A stretch of DNA of 64,000 bases. Origin: Paramicrobacterium agarici (lineage in GTDB: Bacteria > Actinomycetota > Actinomycetes > Actinomycetales > Microbacteriaceae). The translations under genes were made by a program, and so were the position numbers. Each line of letters begins with the position of its first letter. Within the stretch, counting starts at the first letter, position 1. The notes beneath the pieces were generated by a model. It searched no databases. It was not told the DNA's origin and saw only the letters and a program-made list of their open reading frames with translations. Shown piece after piece: positions 41,163 through 49,789 of the stretch. The DNA lies in assembly GCF_002563955.1 (NCBI RefSeq), contig NZ_PDJE01000001.1:2976001-3040000 (forward strand), given 5' to 3'.

Positions 41163-42134
41163 GTGGCCAAACATCCGTCGAATTCTCTGTCGGGAAAGAC
41201 TCGCGACGCCCTGACCGCTGCCCAGCTGTACTATCTGCAGGACCTCACGATGGATGCGATCGCTCGCGAGCTGCACACCTCGAGATCCTCGGTATCTCGC
41301 CTGTTGAGCCACGCTCGCGACACGGGACTCGTCACGATCAACGTGTCCAGTCCGCTCGATGTCCCTCGTCAGCTCGAGTCAGACATCCGTCGCCGATTCG
41401 GAGTCGTGACGCACGTCGTTCCTATCCCCGAGCACACGAGCGACGTCGACAGGCTCGACCGCGTCGCGCTCACTGCTGCACGAATTCTCGGAGGATTCGT
41501 CGAGTCGAACATGGTGATCGGCGTCGCGTGGGGCGCGACCATGACCGCCGTCTCGCGGCATCTCACTCCCAAGCACACGCACAATTCCCGCATCGTCCAG
41601 CTCAACGGAGCCGCCAACCCGCGCACGACGGGTCTCGTCTACGCGAGTGAGCTGCTGCAGCGGTTCGGAACGGCCTTCGGGGCCGCCGTGCAGCAGTTCG
41701 CCGTTCCCGCGTTGTTCGACGACCCCGAGACCAAGGCGGCGATGTGGCGCGAGCGCAGTGTCCGCCGTGTTCTCGACATTCAGCACAGCATGGATATGAC
41801 AGTCTTCGGCCTCGGGTCGCCGTTCGCGGTCGTGCCGAGCCACGTCTATGTGGGCGGCTATCTCGACGAAGACGACCTCGCGTCAATGCAGAAGGCCAAC
41901 GTGGTCGGCGACGTCGCCACCGTCTTCTACCGTGAGGACGGCTCGTCCGACGGCATCGAGATCAATACGCGCTCCTCCGGCCCAGACCTCGATGTGCAGC
42001 GCCGTGTGGCGCGCCGAGTCTGCATTGTCTCGGGCGAGAGCAAGCTGCAGAGCCTGCGTGGCGCGCTCGCTGCCGGTCTCATCACCGACCTCATTGTCGA
42101 TGCGACGACGGCCCGCCTCCTTCTTGCCTCCTGA
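41163..42134 (+). CDS. SorC/DeoR-like sugar-binding transcriptional regulator
   Basis: 323 residues. N-terminal helix-turn-helix (about 15-60): L-Y-Y-L-Q-D-L-T-M-D-A-I-A-R-E-L-H-T-S-R-S-S-V-S-R. C-terminal sugar-phosphate-binding domain: I-G-V-A-W-G-A-T, L-N-G-A-A-N, F-G-L-G-S-P. Family members respond to phosphorylated sugars. GTG at 41163 with AAGGAG seven bases before. Divergence from glpD suggests control of glycerol genes by glycerol 3-phosphate or a related effector (inference). Confidence 0.85.
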   Translation: MAKHPSNSLSGKTRDALTAAQLYYLQDLTMDAIARELHTSRSSVSRLLSHARDTGLVTINVSSPLDVPRQLESDIRRRFGVVTHVVPIPEHTSDVDRLDRVALTAARILGGFVESNMVIGVAWGATMTAVSRHLTPKHTHNSRIVQLNGAANPRTTGLVYASELLQRFGTAFGAAVQQFAVPALFDDPETKAAMWRERSVRRVLDIQHSMDMTVFGLGSPFAVVPSHVYVGGYLDEDDLASMQKANVVGDVATVFYREDGSSDGIEINTRSSGPDLDVQRRVARRVCIVSGESKLQSLRGALAAGLITDLIVDATTARLLLAS

Positions 42135-42185
42135 CTGCAGGCCTGTCGCGCCATCAACGATGCGGCCGACATGACCCGTCGCCCG

Positions 42186-42245
42186 GTGAGTTGCAGGAAA
42201 CGGTTCCTCTTGCCGGCGCTGGAGCAGCCATTTCCTGCAATTCAC
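42186..42245. repeat. Palindromic intergenic repeat, copy 1 (60 bp)
   Basis: Outer arms of 15 bp, GTGAGTTGCAGGAAA and TTTCCTGCAATTCAC, are complementary save one base. A second element of the same design (61 bp, outer 11 bp identical) is at 59111-59171. Lies between the SorC-type gene and the FMN riboswitch. Confidence 0.65.
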
Positions 42246-42319
42246 GTCGCCCGATCGCGTCATGAAGCGACACGAAAACCGCCGCGGGAACAGACTGACG
42301 TAGCATGGTGTTATACGTA

Positions 42320-42460
42320 ACGTGCTCCGGGGTCGGTGAGAGTCCGAACCGGCGGTGAAAGTCCGCGACCCTCCCTCGGGAGGTTGAGCCGGTGAAATTC
42401 CGGCACCGACGGTTATGGATCGCCACACGGCGATTCGAGTCCGGAAGGGAGGAGGCACGT
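42320..42460 (+). promoter_or_regulatory. FMN riboswitch (RFN element)
   Basis: Closing stem ACGTGC (42320-42325) with GCACGT (42455-42460). Inside are the conserved blocks CTCCGGGGTCGGTG, AGTCCGAACCGGCGGT, AGTCCGCGACCC, GGTGAAATTCCGGCACCGAC and GAGTCCGG-GGGAGG. FMN binding should lower expression of the rib genes. After it, CGGCGCC/GGTGCCG (42461-42480) can form a hairpin near the ribD ribosome site. Confidence 0.97.
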
Positions 42461-42527
42461 CGGCGCCGCCTGCGGTGCCGTCAACGCAGCCTCGCGTTTC
42501 CCCGGAGCCTCGAGAACGGGAGCGCCG

Positions 42528-43547
42528 GTGGCATCACAACGCGAGCAGCAGCTCATGCGTCGCGCCCTCGAGCTTGCCGCAAACGGCCCGGCCCGCGGCG
42601 TCAATCCCCGCGTCGGATGCGTCATCGTCTCCCCCGACGGAACCATCATCGGCGAGGGATGGCACCGCGGTGCAGGAACCCCGCACGCGGAGGTCGCAGC
42701 GTTGTCACAGACGGCTCCGGATGCTGCGCGCGGCGCAACCGCCATCGTCACTCTCGAGCCGTGCAACCACACCGGCCGAACGGGTCCGTGCGTCGACGCT
42801 CTGCTTGACGCCGGCATCGCGCGCGTCGTCTACGCGTCGACCGATCCGGGCGGCGACTCCAGCGGAGGCGGCACGAGGCTCCGCGAATCGGGAGTCGATG
42901 TCGAGGGCGGCGTTCTTGAATCCGAGGTCGACGCGTTCCTCGGCACCTGGATGACGACGGCCCGTCTCGCGCGCCCGCACGTCACCGTCAAGTGGGCGTC
43001 GTCGCTCGACGGCCGCACAGCAGCGGCCGACGGCACAAGCCAGTGGATCACGGGGGCAGAGTCCCGCGCCGACGCACACCTTCTGCGGTCGCAGCACGAT
43101 GCGATCGCTGTCGGCACGGGGACAGTGCTGACCGACGATCCGTCGCTCACAGCGCGCGATTCCGCGGGCGCGCTGCTTGCCGAGCAGCCTGTTCCGGTCG
43201 TGTTCGGCACCCGCGCGATTCCGGGCGGCGCGCGTCTGCGACAGCATCCACTCCCCCTCATTCAGGTCGACGGTCGCGACCTCGCCGCCGATCTGCGGCT
43301 GCTGCGTGAACGCGGCATCCGCTCGCTCTTCATCGAGGGCGGTCCTACCCTCGTCTCGGCATTCGTGCGCGCGGGTCTTGTCGACTCCTACGTCGTCTAT
43401 CTCGCGCCCGCACTGCTCGGCGGCGATCGCGTCGCCCTCACAGACATCGGCGTCGCCTCCATCGATGAGGCACGGCGTCTGACCATCACAGACATCACGC
43501 TCACGGGCGACGACGCTCGCCTCACTCTGAGTCCGAAGGGACGGTAA
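42528..43547 (+). CDS. ribD: Riboflavin biosynthesis deaminase/reductase
   Basis: 339 residues. Second and third steps of riboflavin synthesis from the GTP product. Deaminase zinc site: H-A-E-V, E-P-C-N-H-T-G-R-T-G-P-C. Reductase half (about 145-339): V-K-W-A-S-S-L-D-G-R, W-I-T-G, D-A-I-A-V-G-T-G-T-V-L-T-D-D-P and E-G-G-P-T-L. GTG start with GGGAG five bases before, behind the FMN riboswitch. First of ribD-ribE-ribBA-ribH. Confidence 0.95.
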   Translation: MASQREQQLMRRALELAANGPARGVNPRVGCVIVSPDGTIIGEGWHRGAGTPHAEVAALSQTAPDAARGATAIVTLEPCNHTGRTGPCVDALLDAGIARVVYASTDPGGDSSGGGTRLRESGVDVEGGVLESEVDAFLGTWMTTARLARPHVTVKWASSLDGRTAAADGTSQWITGAESRADAHLLRSQHDAIAVGTGTVLTDDPSLTARDSAGALLAEQPVPVVFGTRAIPGGARLRQHPLPLIQVDGRDLAADLRLLRERGIRSLFIEGGPTLVSAFVRAGLVDSYVVYLAPALLGGDRVALTDIGVASIDEARRLTITDITLTGDDARLTLSPKGR

Positions 43548-43551
43548 CACC

Positions 43552-44178
43552 ATGTTCACCGGAATCATCGAAGAGATCGGCACGGTCACGGCTGTGACGC
43601 GCAGCGTGTCGTCGCTGCGCCTCAGCGTGCAGGGCCCGCTCGCAGTCTCTGACGCCAGACACGGAGACTCCATCGCTGTCTCGGGCGTCTGTCTCACCGT
43701 CGTCGAGCAGTCAGACGACAGCTTCACCGCCGACGTCATGGGCCAGACCCTCGCGATGTCGACGCTCGACACCGTCGATGTCGGCCGGCGCGTCAACCTC
43801 GAGCGCGCCGCCCACGTCGGCGATCGTCTCGGCGGACACATCGTGCAGGGCCACGTCGACGGCACGTCGCGCCTTGAGAGCATCCGCGACGATGGCGACT
43901 GGCGCGTGCTGCGCTTCTCACTCGCGAGCGACCTCGCCCGGCTCGTGGTCGACAAGGGGTCCGTCGCCGTCGACGGCACATCGCTCACCGTGAGCGCCGT
44001 GGCCCCCGCCGAGCTCGCGCAGCAGTGGTTCGAGGTCTCCCTCATTCCCGAGACTCTCGCCGCCACGACGCTCGGTGAGCTGCGGGTCGGGGACCACGTC
44101 AATATCGAGACCGACATCATTGCGCGACACGTCGAACGGATGCTGGCGCGCGACGCCGCGGAAGGGAACAACCGATGA
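43552..44178 (+). CDS. ribE: Riboflavin synthase alpha chain
   Basis: 208 residues. Joins two lumazines into riboflavin. Two similar barrels: M-F-T-G-I-I-E-E-I-G, G-V-C-L-T-V in the first and G-H-I-V-Q-G-H-V-D-G-T, V-A-V-D-G-T-S-L-T-V in the second. Starts 4 bp after ribD; its stop overlaps the next start (ATGA). Confidence 0.95.
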   Translation: MFTGIIEEIGTVTAVTRSVSSLRLSVQGPLAVSDARHGDSIAVSGVCLTVVEQSDDSFTADVMGQTLAMSTLDTVDVGRRVNLERAAHVGDRLGGHIVQGHVDGTSRLESIRDDGDWRVLRFSLASDLARLVVDKGSVAVDGTSLTVSAVAPAELAQQWFEVSLIPETLAATTLGELRVGDHVNIETDIIARHVERMLARDAAEGNNR

Positions 44179-45440
44179 GCCTGGCCACCATTCCCGAGGC
44201 CCTCGACGCGCTGCGTCAGGGCAAGCCGGTTCTCGTCGCCGACGACGAATCACGTGAGAACGAGGGAGACGTCATTCTGTCGGCGGCTCTCGCCACTCAG
44301 GAGTGGCTCGCGTGGACGATCAGGCACACGAGCGGCTACATCTGCGCTCCCATGACCAACGAGATCGCCGATCGGCTGAACCTGCCGCTCATGGTCAACG
44401 ACAGCGAAGACCCGCGCGGCACCGCGTACACGATCTCTGTTGACGCGTCGGATCGAGTCTCGACGGGCATCAGCGCCGCCGACCGCGCGCACACTCTGCG
44501 CACGCTCGGCGATCCCGAATCGACCCCCGCGAGCCTCATTCGGCCTGGGCACGTGCTTCCCCTTCGCGCGCGCGACGGCGGGGTTCGCGAGCGCGACGGG
44601 CACACCGAAGCGGCCGTCGATCTCATGAAGCTCGCCGGGCTTCCTCCCGTCGGCGCGATCTGCGAGGCCGTGCACGACGACGGCGAGATGATGCGCCTGC
44701 CCGGGCTCATCGAGCTCGGGACCGAGGCCGATGTTCCCGTGATCACGATCGCGGAGCTCATTCGCTACATCGAGACGACGCCCGACGCTTCGCGCGTCTG
44801 CACAGCTGGTTCGTCGGTTCCCGAGTCGAGCGAGGTGATCTTCGAGGTCGAGACGACAGTGCCCACCACCCACGGCACGTTCAGCGTGCGGGCGTACCGC
44901 GACCGCGCGACAGGCGCAGATCACGTCGCCATCATCTCGGGCGAGCTCGAGCCGGGAGCGCTCGTGCGCGTGCACTCCGAGTGCCTCACAGGCGAAGCGT
45001 TCGGCTCACTCAAGTGCGAGTGCGGGCCGCAATTGGATGCTGCGCTCGATACGGTTCAGCGCCATGGCGGCGTCGTCATCTATCTTCGGGGTCACGAGGG
45101 TAGGGGCATCGGCCTGGTGAACAAGCTGCGCGCGTACAAGCTGCAGGAAGACGGCCTCGACACACTCGACGCGAACCTCGCGCTCGGGCTGCCCGCCGAC
45201 GCGCGTGATTACACGGCAGCATCCGCCATTCTGGCCGATCTCGGCCTCGACACCGTTCGCGTTCTGACGAACAATCCGGCCAAGGTGCAGCAGCTTGAGT
45301 CGCACGGCATCACCGTCACCGAGCGCGTGCCGCTCGTCGTGGGCGTCGGGCCGTTCAACTCCGAGTACCTGGCGACGAAGCGCGACCGCATGGGGCACCA
45401 GCTTGAGCAGTCGCTTGCCCCTGGCGCCGTCGAAGGCTGA
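44175..45440 (+). CDS. ribBA: Bifunctional DHBP synthase / GTP cyclohydrolase II
   Basis: 421 residues. N-terminal half (1-205) makes dihydroxybutanone phosphate: D-D-E-S-R-E-N-E-G-D, T-G-I-S-A-A-D-R-A, R-P-G-H-V and G-H-T-E-A. C-terminal half opens GTP: zinc cysteines in S-E-C-L-T-G-E-A-F-G-S-x-x-C-E-C and Y-L-R-G-H-E-G-R-G-I-G-L. Supplies both branches of riboflavin synthesis. Confidence 0.97.
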   Translation: MSLATIPEALDALRQGKPVLVADDESRENEGDVILSAALATQEWLAWTIRHTSGYICAPMTNEIADRLNLPLMVNDSEDPRGTAYTISVDASDRVSTGISAADRAHTLRTLGDPESTPASLIRPGHVLPLRARDGGVRERDGHTEAAVDLMKLAGLPPVGAICEAVHDDGEMMRLPGLIELGTEADVPVITIAELIRYIETTPDASRVCTAGSSVPESSEVIFEVETTVPTTHGTFSVRAYRDRATGADHVAIISGELEPGALVRVHSECLTGEAFGSLKCECGPQLDAALDTVQRHGGVVIYLRGHEGRGIGLVNKLRAYKLQEDGLDTLDANLALGLPADARDYTAASAILADLGLDTVRVLTNNPAKVQQLESHGITVTERVPLVVGVGPFNSEYLATKRDRMGHQLEQSLAPGAVEG

Positions 45441-45506
45441 ACCCGCGCCACGCAATAGTCGTGGGACACTGAAGAAACCACCCGTCAACAACCCGAAGGA
45501 AGCACA

Positions 45507-45977
45507 ATGAGCGGAGCTGGATCCCCTACCCTCAACGTCGACGGCACCGGCCTCGACATCACGATCGTCGCCGCCAGCTGGCACGACACGATCATGAACG
45601 GGCTCATCGACGGAGCCGTGCGCGCTCTCGACGAAGCGGGCGCATCCCACTCGGTCGTTCGGGTTCCGGGCAGTTTCGAGCTTCCCGTCGTCGCACGCGC
45701 AGCACTGCACGACGGCGCCGACGCCGTCGTCGCGCTGGGCGTAATCATTCGCGGAGGCACACCGCATTTCGAGTACGTCGCCGATGCGGCGACGTCCGGG
45801 CTTACAACTGTCGCGATCGAAACGGGAAAGCCAATCGGATTCGGAGTGCTCACCGTCGACGACGAGCAGCAGGCGCTCGATCGGGCCGGTCTGCCTGGTT
45901 CCACCGAAGACAAGGGACGCGAAGCCGCAGAGGCGGCGATCGCCACGACGCGCGCGCTCACGGCCATCATGCGCTGA
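45507..45977 (+). CDS. ribH: 6,7-dimethyl-8-ribityllumazine synthase
   Basis: 156 residues. Condenses the two branch products to lumazine. S-W-H-D, P-G-S-F-E-L-P and [14 protein letters not shown] (catalytic His) are present. 66 bp after ribBA with AAGGAAG before the ATG. Followed by a long terminator hairpin. Confidence 0.96.
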   Translation: MSGAGSPTLNVDGTGLDITIVAASWHDTIMNGLIDGAVRALDEAGASHSVVRVPGSFELPVVARAALHDGADAVVALGVIIRGGTPHFEYVADAATSGLTTVAIETGKPIGFGVLTVDDEQQALDRAGLPGSTEDKGREAAEAAIATTRALTAIMR

Positions 45978-45984
45978 GGCCGGA

Positions 45985-46032
45985 ACAGAGAAGAGCGCCC
46001 GAGCGAATGATCGCTCGGGCGCTCTTCTCTGT
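45985..46032. terminator. Bidirectional terminator, 22-bp perfect stem
   Basis: 45985-46006 pairs perfectly with 46011-46032 around a 4-nt loop, between the convergent ribH and DUF2269-like genes. Longest perfect stem in the window; it can terminate from either side. Confidence 0.85.
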
Positions 46033-46042
46033 GTCGACGGTT

Positions 46043-46474
46043 CTACGGCTTCCAGACCATGAGCACAACGACGGCGATCAGAAGGATCGTCGACAGTCCG
46101 CTGCCCGCGGCGATCGCCGGGTAGCCGGACCGCTCGTTCGCCTCGCCATCGGCGAGCGCACTCGCGGCCTTTCTCATGGTCGGCACCACGAGCGCAAGAT
46201 TGATGATGGTTGCGACGGCCCAGAGAATGAGCGACCACAGAATCCACGGTGTCGAGATCGAGATGTCGTACTCCGACATGCCCATGATCCCGAATCCGAA
46301 CACCACGACGAGCAGCGACAGCCAGCTGAAGATCATCGTGGACTTCGCAAGCACCGCGACCTGCGCGCCATTGCCCGCGCGCACCGCACGCATCGCCGTC
46401 ATCGGAAGGATCGCCATGGGGCCGACGATGAAGACCGCCGCGACGACGTGAAGCACAGTGAACAAGGTATCCAT
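46043..46474 (-). CDS. DUF2269-like small membrane protein
   Basis: 143 residues, four membrane helices. Starts with L-F-T-V-L-H-V-V-A-A-V-F-I-V-G-P, the motif of predicted membrane proteins of the DUF2269/CopD-like kind, with His9 in the first helix. Function unknown; the His could bind haem or metal. Convergent with ribH. Confidence 0.65.
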   Translation of the reverse strand: MDTLFTVLHVVAAVFIVGPMAILPMTAMRAVRAGNGAQVAVLAKSTMIFSWLSLLVVVFGFGIMGMSEYDISISTPWILWSLILWAVATIINLALVVPTMRKAASALADGEANERSGYPAIAAGSGLSTILLIAVVVLMVWKP

Positions 46475-46717
46475 GCCTCAAGGCTACGTGCCCGCGGTCG
46501 CGAACAGCATCAACCTTTCGATGGGTTCGCGCTGTGCGGATTGCGGCATGGGGAACGTCTGCCCACAGCATCCGGAATGGTTTGGCAGCGTTTTCACAGC
46601 AGGCGTATTGTTATGAGGTCCCGCCACAAGCAGGGCCTCGTCAATGCCGCGACACGACCGCGCGTAACCCGCGTGATCCCGTCAGCGGCACCACGTATCT
46701 CACGCAATCGAAGGCTC

Positions 46718-48076
46718 ATGTCCAAGGCTCCACTCTCGACACCCACTGCAACGGCCGAAGTGCCCACGCCCGCGAATCCGCGTTCACGCGTCATTCTCGC
46801 GAGCATGATCGGCACGACGATCGAGTTCTATGACTTCTACGTCTACGCAACCGCCGCCGTTCTCGTCTTTCCGCGCCTCTTCTTTCCCGAAGGCGACCCG
46901 ACCGTAGCTCTGCTGTCGTCGTTCGCAATCTTCGGTGCCGCCATGGTGGCTCGCCCGCTTGGCGCAATCTTCTACGGCCACCTCGGCGACCGCAAGGGTC
47001 GCAAGACCACGCTCGTCGCGTCTCTCATGACAATGGGCATCGCGACGTTCCTCATCGGATTCCTCCCCACGTATCACGACGTCGGCTGGTTCGCGCCGCT
47101 GTTCCTCGTGATCTTCCGCCTCGCGCAGGGCTTTGCCCTTGGCGGCGAATGGTCGGGCGCCGCGCTCGTCGCCACCGAGAACGCCCCGAAGGGCAAGCGG
47201 GCCTGGTACGGCACCTTCCCGCAGCTCGGCGCTCCCCTCGGCTACATCATCGCCAACGGCATCTTCATCATCATCTCGGTGCTGCAGCCCGCAAACGGCG
47301 GCGTGAGCGAGCAGTTCCTCGCGTGGGGCTGGCGTGTTCCGTTCTGGTTCTCGATCATCATGGTCATCGTCGGTGTGATCGTGCGTTTGAAGCTCGTGGA
47401 GTCCACCTCGTTCGCGGCAACCGTCGCAAAGGGTACGGTGCGCAAGGTTCCGCTGGGAACGGTGCTGCGCAACAACTGGCGCGAGCTCATTCTCGGCACG
47501 TTCTTCATGCTCGCGACGTACGTGCTGTTCTACCTGATGACGACGTTCGTGCTCAGCTACGGAACCACACCGACGGATGCTGCCATGGCGGGGCTCGGGT
47601 ACGAGCGCAACCAGTTCATTCTGATGTCCATCATCGGCGTCGTGTTCTTCGGCATCTTCACCCTGGTGTCTGGCCCATGGGCTGACAAGTGGGGCCGTCG
47701 ACGCACGCTCATCTGGGTGACCCTCGCGATCGTCGTCTTCGGGCTGCTGTTCGTGCCACTGCTCGACGGCGGTCCCGTGGGCGTCATGGCGATGCTGATC
47801 ATCGGGTTCTCACTCATGGGCATGACGTTCGGCCCGATGGGCGCGCTGCTGCCAGAGCTCTTCCCGACGAATGTGCGCTACACCGGGTCAGGCGTCTCGT
47901 ACAACGTCTCGTCGATTCTCGGTGCGGCCGTTGCGCCGTTCATCGCCGTCGCTCTCTGGAGCGCCGGCGGCGGCAGCCCGTTCTGGGTGGGCGTCTACCT
48001 CTCCGCGATGGCGCTCATCACGCTCGTCTCGCTGCTGGTCAGCAGAGAGACCAAAGACGTCGACATGGAGAAGTAG
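46718..48076 (+). CDS. MFS transporter, metabolite:H+ symporter (MHS) type
   Basis: 452 residues, 12 helices. I-G-T-T-I-E-F-Y-D-F-Y-V-Y marks the MHS family; G-H-L-G-D-R-K-G-R-K and W-A-D-K-W-G-R-R are the two motif-A loops; R-L-A-Q-G-F-A-L-G-G-E-W-S-G-A is also typical (ShiA/proline-betaine type). ATG at 46718 after GAAGG; upstream in-frame starts add a basic non-transport stretch. Single gene with its own terminator. Substrate unknown. Confidence 0.88.
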   Translation: MSKAPLSTPTATAEVPTPANPRSRVILASMIGTTIEFYDFYVYATAAVLVFPRLFFPEGDPTVALLSSFAIFGAAMVARPLGAIFYGHLGDRKGRKTTLVASLMTMGIATFLIGFLPTYHDVGWFAPLFLVIFRLAQGFALGGEWSGAALVATENAPKGKRAWYGTFPQLGAPLGYIIANGIFIIISVLQPANGGVSEQFLAWGWRVPFWFSIIMVIVGVIVRLKLVESTSFAATVAKGTVRKVPLGTVLRNNWRELILGTFFMLATYVLFYLMTTFVLSYGTTPTDAAMAGLGYERNQFILMSIIGVVFFGIFTLVSGPWADKWGRRRTLIWVTLAIVVFGLLFVPLLDGGPVGVMAMLIIGFSLMGMTFGPMGALLPELFPTNVRYTGSGVSYNVSSILGAAVAPFIAVALWSAGGGSPFWVGVYLSAMALITLVSLLVSRETKDVDMEK

Positions 48077-48100
48077 CTCTCAGCGTCTGTGTGCACCCAC

Positions 48101-48140
48101 AAGGAGGCCGACCCGGAATGCATTCCGGGCCGGCCTCCTT
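48101..48140 (+). terminator. Terminator after the MHS transporter
   Basis: AAGGAGGCCG pairs with CGGCCTCCTT, with CCCGGAATG/CATTCCGGG continuing the stem inside; ends in CCTTTC. Near-perfect 19-bp stem. Confidence 0.8.
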
Positions 48141-48287
48141 TCGCGTGGTTACCCTCAGCTCTGCTCGCAACCCCTACCAGAGGACTAAGCGAGAACGGCA
48201 CCGCGGGGTGACGCGCGGTACGGTCGTGGTCTTTAGCGTGGAAGTGCGTGATGCGACAGCATCCTTACACTCCCACGAAAGCAGACC

Positions 48288-49172
48288 ATGACTTCGACTT
48301 CTCCTGTTCGCCGCTTACTGCAATTTCCCCTCACCTGGCTCGTGATCGGGACTGTCACCGTCGGCGGTGCGTACGCGCTCATCACTGCCCTTACCGCCGC
48401 CACAGGCGACGTCGGCGCGGCCGTGCTTCCGCTTGCCGGAGCGGTCGTCGCGATGCTGCTGTATCACGTGGTCATGCGGCGCATCGCCCGTCGAGCAACA
48501 CCGGAAACTGCGGCGAAAGGCGCACTGTTCGACGTGCTTCTCGGCATCGAAATCGGTCTCGGTTTCATCGCCGTCTCCGTTGCGACGATCACGCTTCTCG
48601 GCGGATACCGCATTGAGTGGGCATCCGCTGACGTTCTCGGCGTCGTCCTCCAGATCGTGGCGCTGAACGTCGGCGTCGCCGTCGTCGAAGAACTCATCTT
48701 CCGCGGCTTCGCACTTCAGGCACTTGAGCGTCTCACCGGAAGCTGGTTCGCCCTGGGCGCCACTGCGCTCTTCTTCGGTGCCGCCCATCTGGCCAACCCC
48801 GGCGCGACGCTGTGGAGGGGGCTGGCGATCGCGATCGAGGCGGGAGTGCTTCTCGGCGCCGTCTTCCTCTGGCGTCGCAGCCTCTGGACGGCGATCGGCG
48901 CGCACTTCGCGTGGAACACGACGGTCGGGCTGCTCGGCATCCCGGTCTCGGGCCATGCTCTTCCCGGGCTCTTCAACACGACCGCGACCGGCTCACCGAT
49001 GCTGACGGGAGGCGAGTTCGGGCTTGAGGCGTCGATTGTTCCCGTTGTCGTGAGCCTGCTGCTGTCGATTCCGATGCTCGTGATCGCTCACCGCCGCGGA
49101 AACCTCGTGTCGCGACCGCGACGCAACGACCCCTCGGTTCTGGACGTGTCCGTTGCTACGACGCAGCGATGA
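48288..49172 (+). CDS. CPBP-family intramembrane metalloprotease
   Basis: 294 residues, about eight helices. The three CPBP (Abi/CAAX) motifs are present: E-E-L-I-F-R-G (about 133-139), F-F-G-A-A-H, and H-F-A-W-N. These hold the glutamate and histidines of a Rce1-type membrane protease. Bacterial members process peptides or give immunity to bacteriocins; target unknown. Its last 17 bp overlap the end of vapC on the other strand. Confidence 0.88.
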   Translation: MTSTSPVRRLLQFPLTWLVIGTVTVGGAYALITALTAATGDVGAAVLPLAGAVVAMLLYHVVMRRIARRATPETAAKGALFDVLLGIEIGLGFIAVSVATITLLGGYRIEWASADVLGVVLQIVALNVGVAVVEELIFRGFALQALERLTGSWFALGATALFFGAAHLANPGATLWRGLAIAIEAGVLLGAVFLWRRSLWTAIGAHFAWNTTVGLLGIPVSGHALPGLFNTTATGSPMLTGGEFGLEASIVPVVVSLLLSIPMLVIAHRRGNLVSRPRRNDPSVLDVSVATTQR

Positions 49173-49581
49173 CGTCGACCTGAACTCGCATCGCTTCATA
49201 CGTCGGCCGCGCTCGCGCGTCTCGTGTCGTAAGCACGAGATTATGCTCGCGCGCGGCCAGGGCGACGAGTCCGTCGTATGCTGCGCCTCCGGCGATGCCG
49301 CTCCGCTGCAACTCGCGATGCGCGAGAGCTGCTTTGTCCGGCGAGAGCTGCACCGTCTCTGGAAAGTTGTCGTCGATGATCGCCACTGCGTCATCGGGAC
49401 TCACGCGTGCATCGGCCGGCAGCCGGGTGAGCACCGAATACGTCTCGGCAAGTGCGTGTCCGCTGAGACCGAGGACGCGACCGTCAGCCCAGCGTGCGAC
49501 GGCCTCGTGTGCTTCGTGCGACCTGACAAGCAAGGGAATGGCCACGCTTGTATCGATCGCGAATGGGCCTGCGCCGGTCAC
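49156..49581 (-). CDS. vapC: PIN-domain toxin, VapC-like
   Basis: 141 residues, PIN ribonuclease fold. Acidic residues expected at the metal site: A-I-D-T-S-V at the start, L-A-E-T-Y-S-V, A-Y-D-G-L-V-A and T-T-R-D. VapC toxins cut tRNA or rRNA under stress when the antitoxin is lost. The GTG at 49581 overlaps the stop of a short upstream gene (GTGA), the usual antitoxin-toxin arrangement. Confidence 0.85.
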   Translation of the reverse strand: MTGAGPFAIDTSVAIPLLVRSHEAHEAVARWADGRVLGLSGHALAETYSVLTRLPADARVSPDDAVAIIDDNFPETVQLSPDKAALAHRELQRSGIAGGAAYDGLVALAAREHNLVLTTRDARARPTYEAMRVQVDVIAAS

Positions 49582-49724
49582 CGGCGTCCCGCATCGATGA
49601 GTGCGAACATCGTGTCATCCGTGACCGCAGTTTTTCCACTCGATACCAGGCGTCCGGACGCGTCGCGGTCGAGCCTCGCCGTGCGCCCTCCCGGGGGGTA
49701 CATGGCTCGTACCTGGCTCTCCAT
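49578..49724 (-). CDS. Putative VapB-like antitoxin (short)
   Basis: 48 residues from the ATG at 49724, or 41 from the ATG at 49703. It is Arg/Asp-rich (R-T-A-R-L-D-R-D-A-S-G-R-L) with the end F-A-L-I-D-A-G-R-R. No clear ribosome site. No DNA-binding motif is visible, so it may be only the toxin-neutralising part, or a remnant. The argument for it is the GTGA overlap with vapC and reasonable codon use. A competing frame (start near 49794) is less likely as it ends before the toxin. Confidence 0.45.
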   Translation of the reverse strand: MESQVRAMYPPGGRTARLDRDASGRLVSSGKTAVTDDTMFALIDAGRR

Positions 49725-49789
49725 CTCGGTCGAACTGGTGGAACAGATTCCATTCGAGCCACTTCCCCGCAGTAATCGTAATGACTGTC

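Noticed and set aside
48237..48277. Inverted repeat CGTGGAAGTG/CACTCCCACG before the CPBP gene
   Set aside because: One mismatch and a 21-nt interval that includes the common CAGCATCC octamer; too weak to call an operator.
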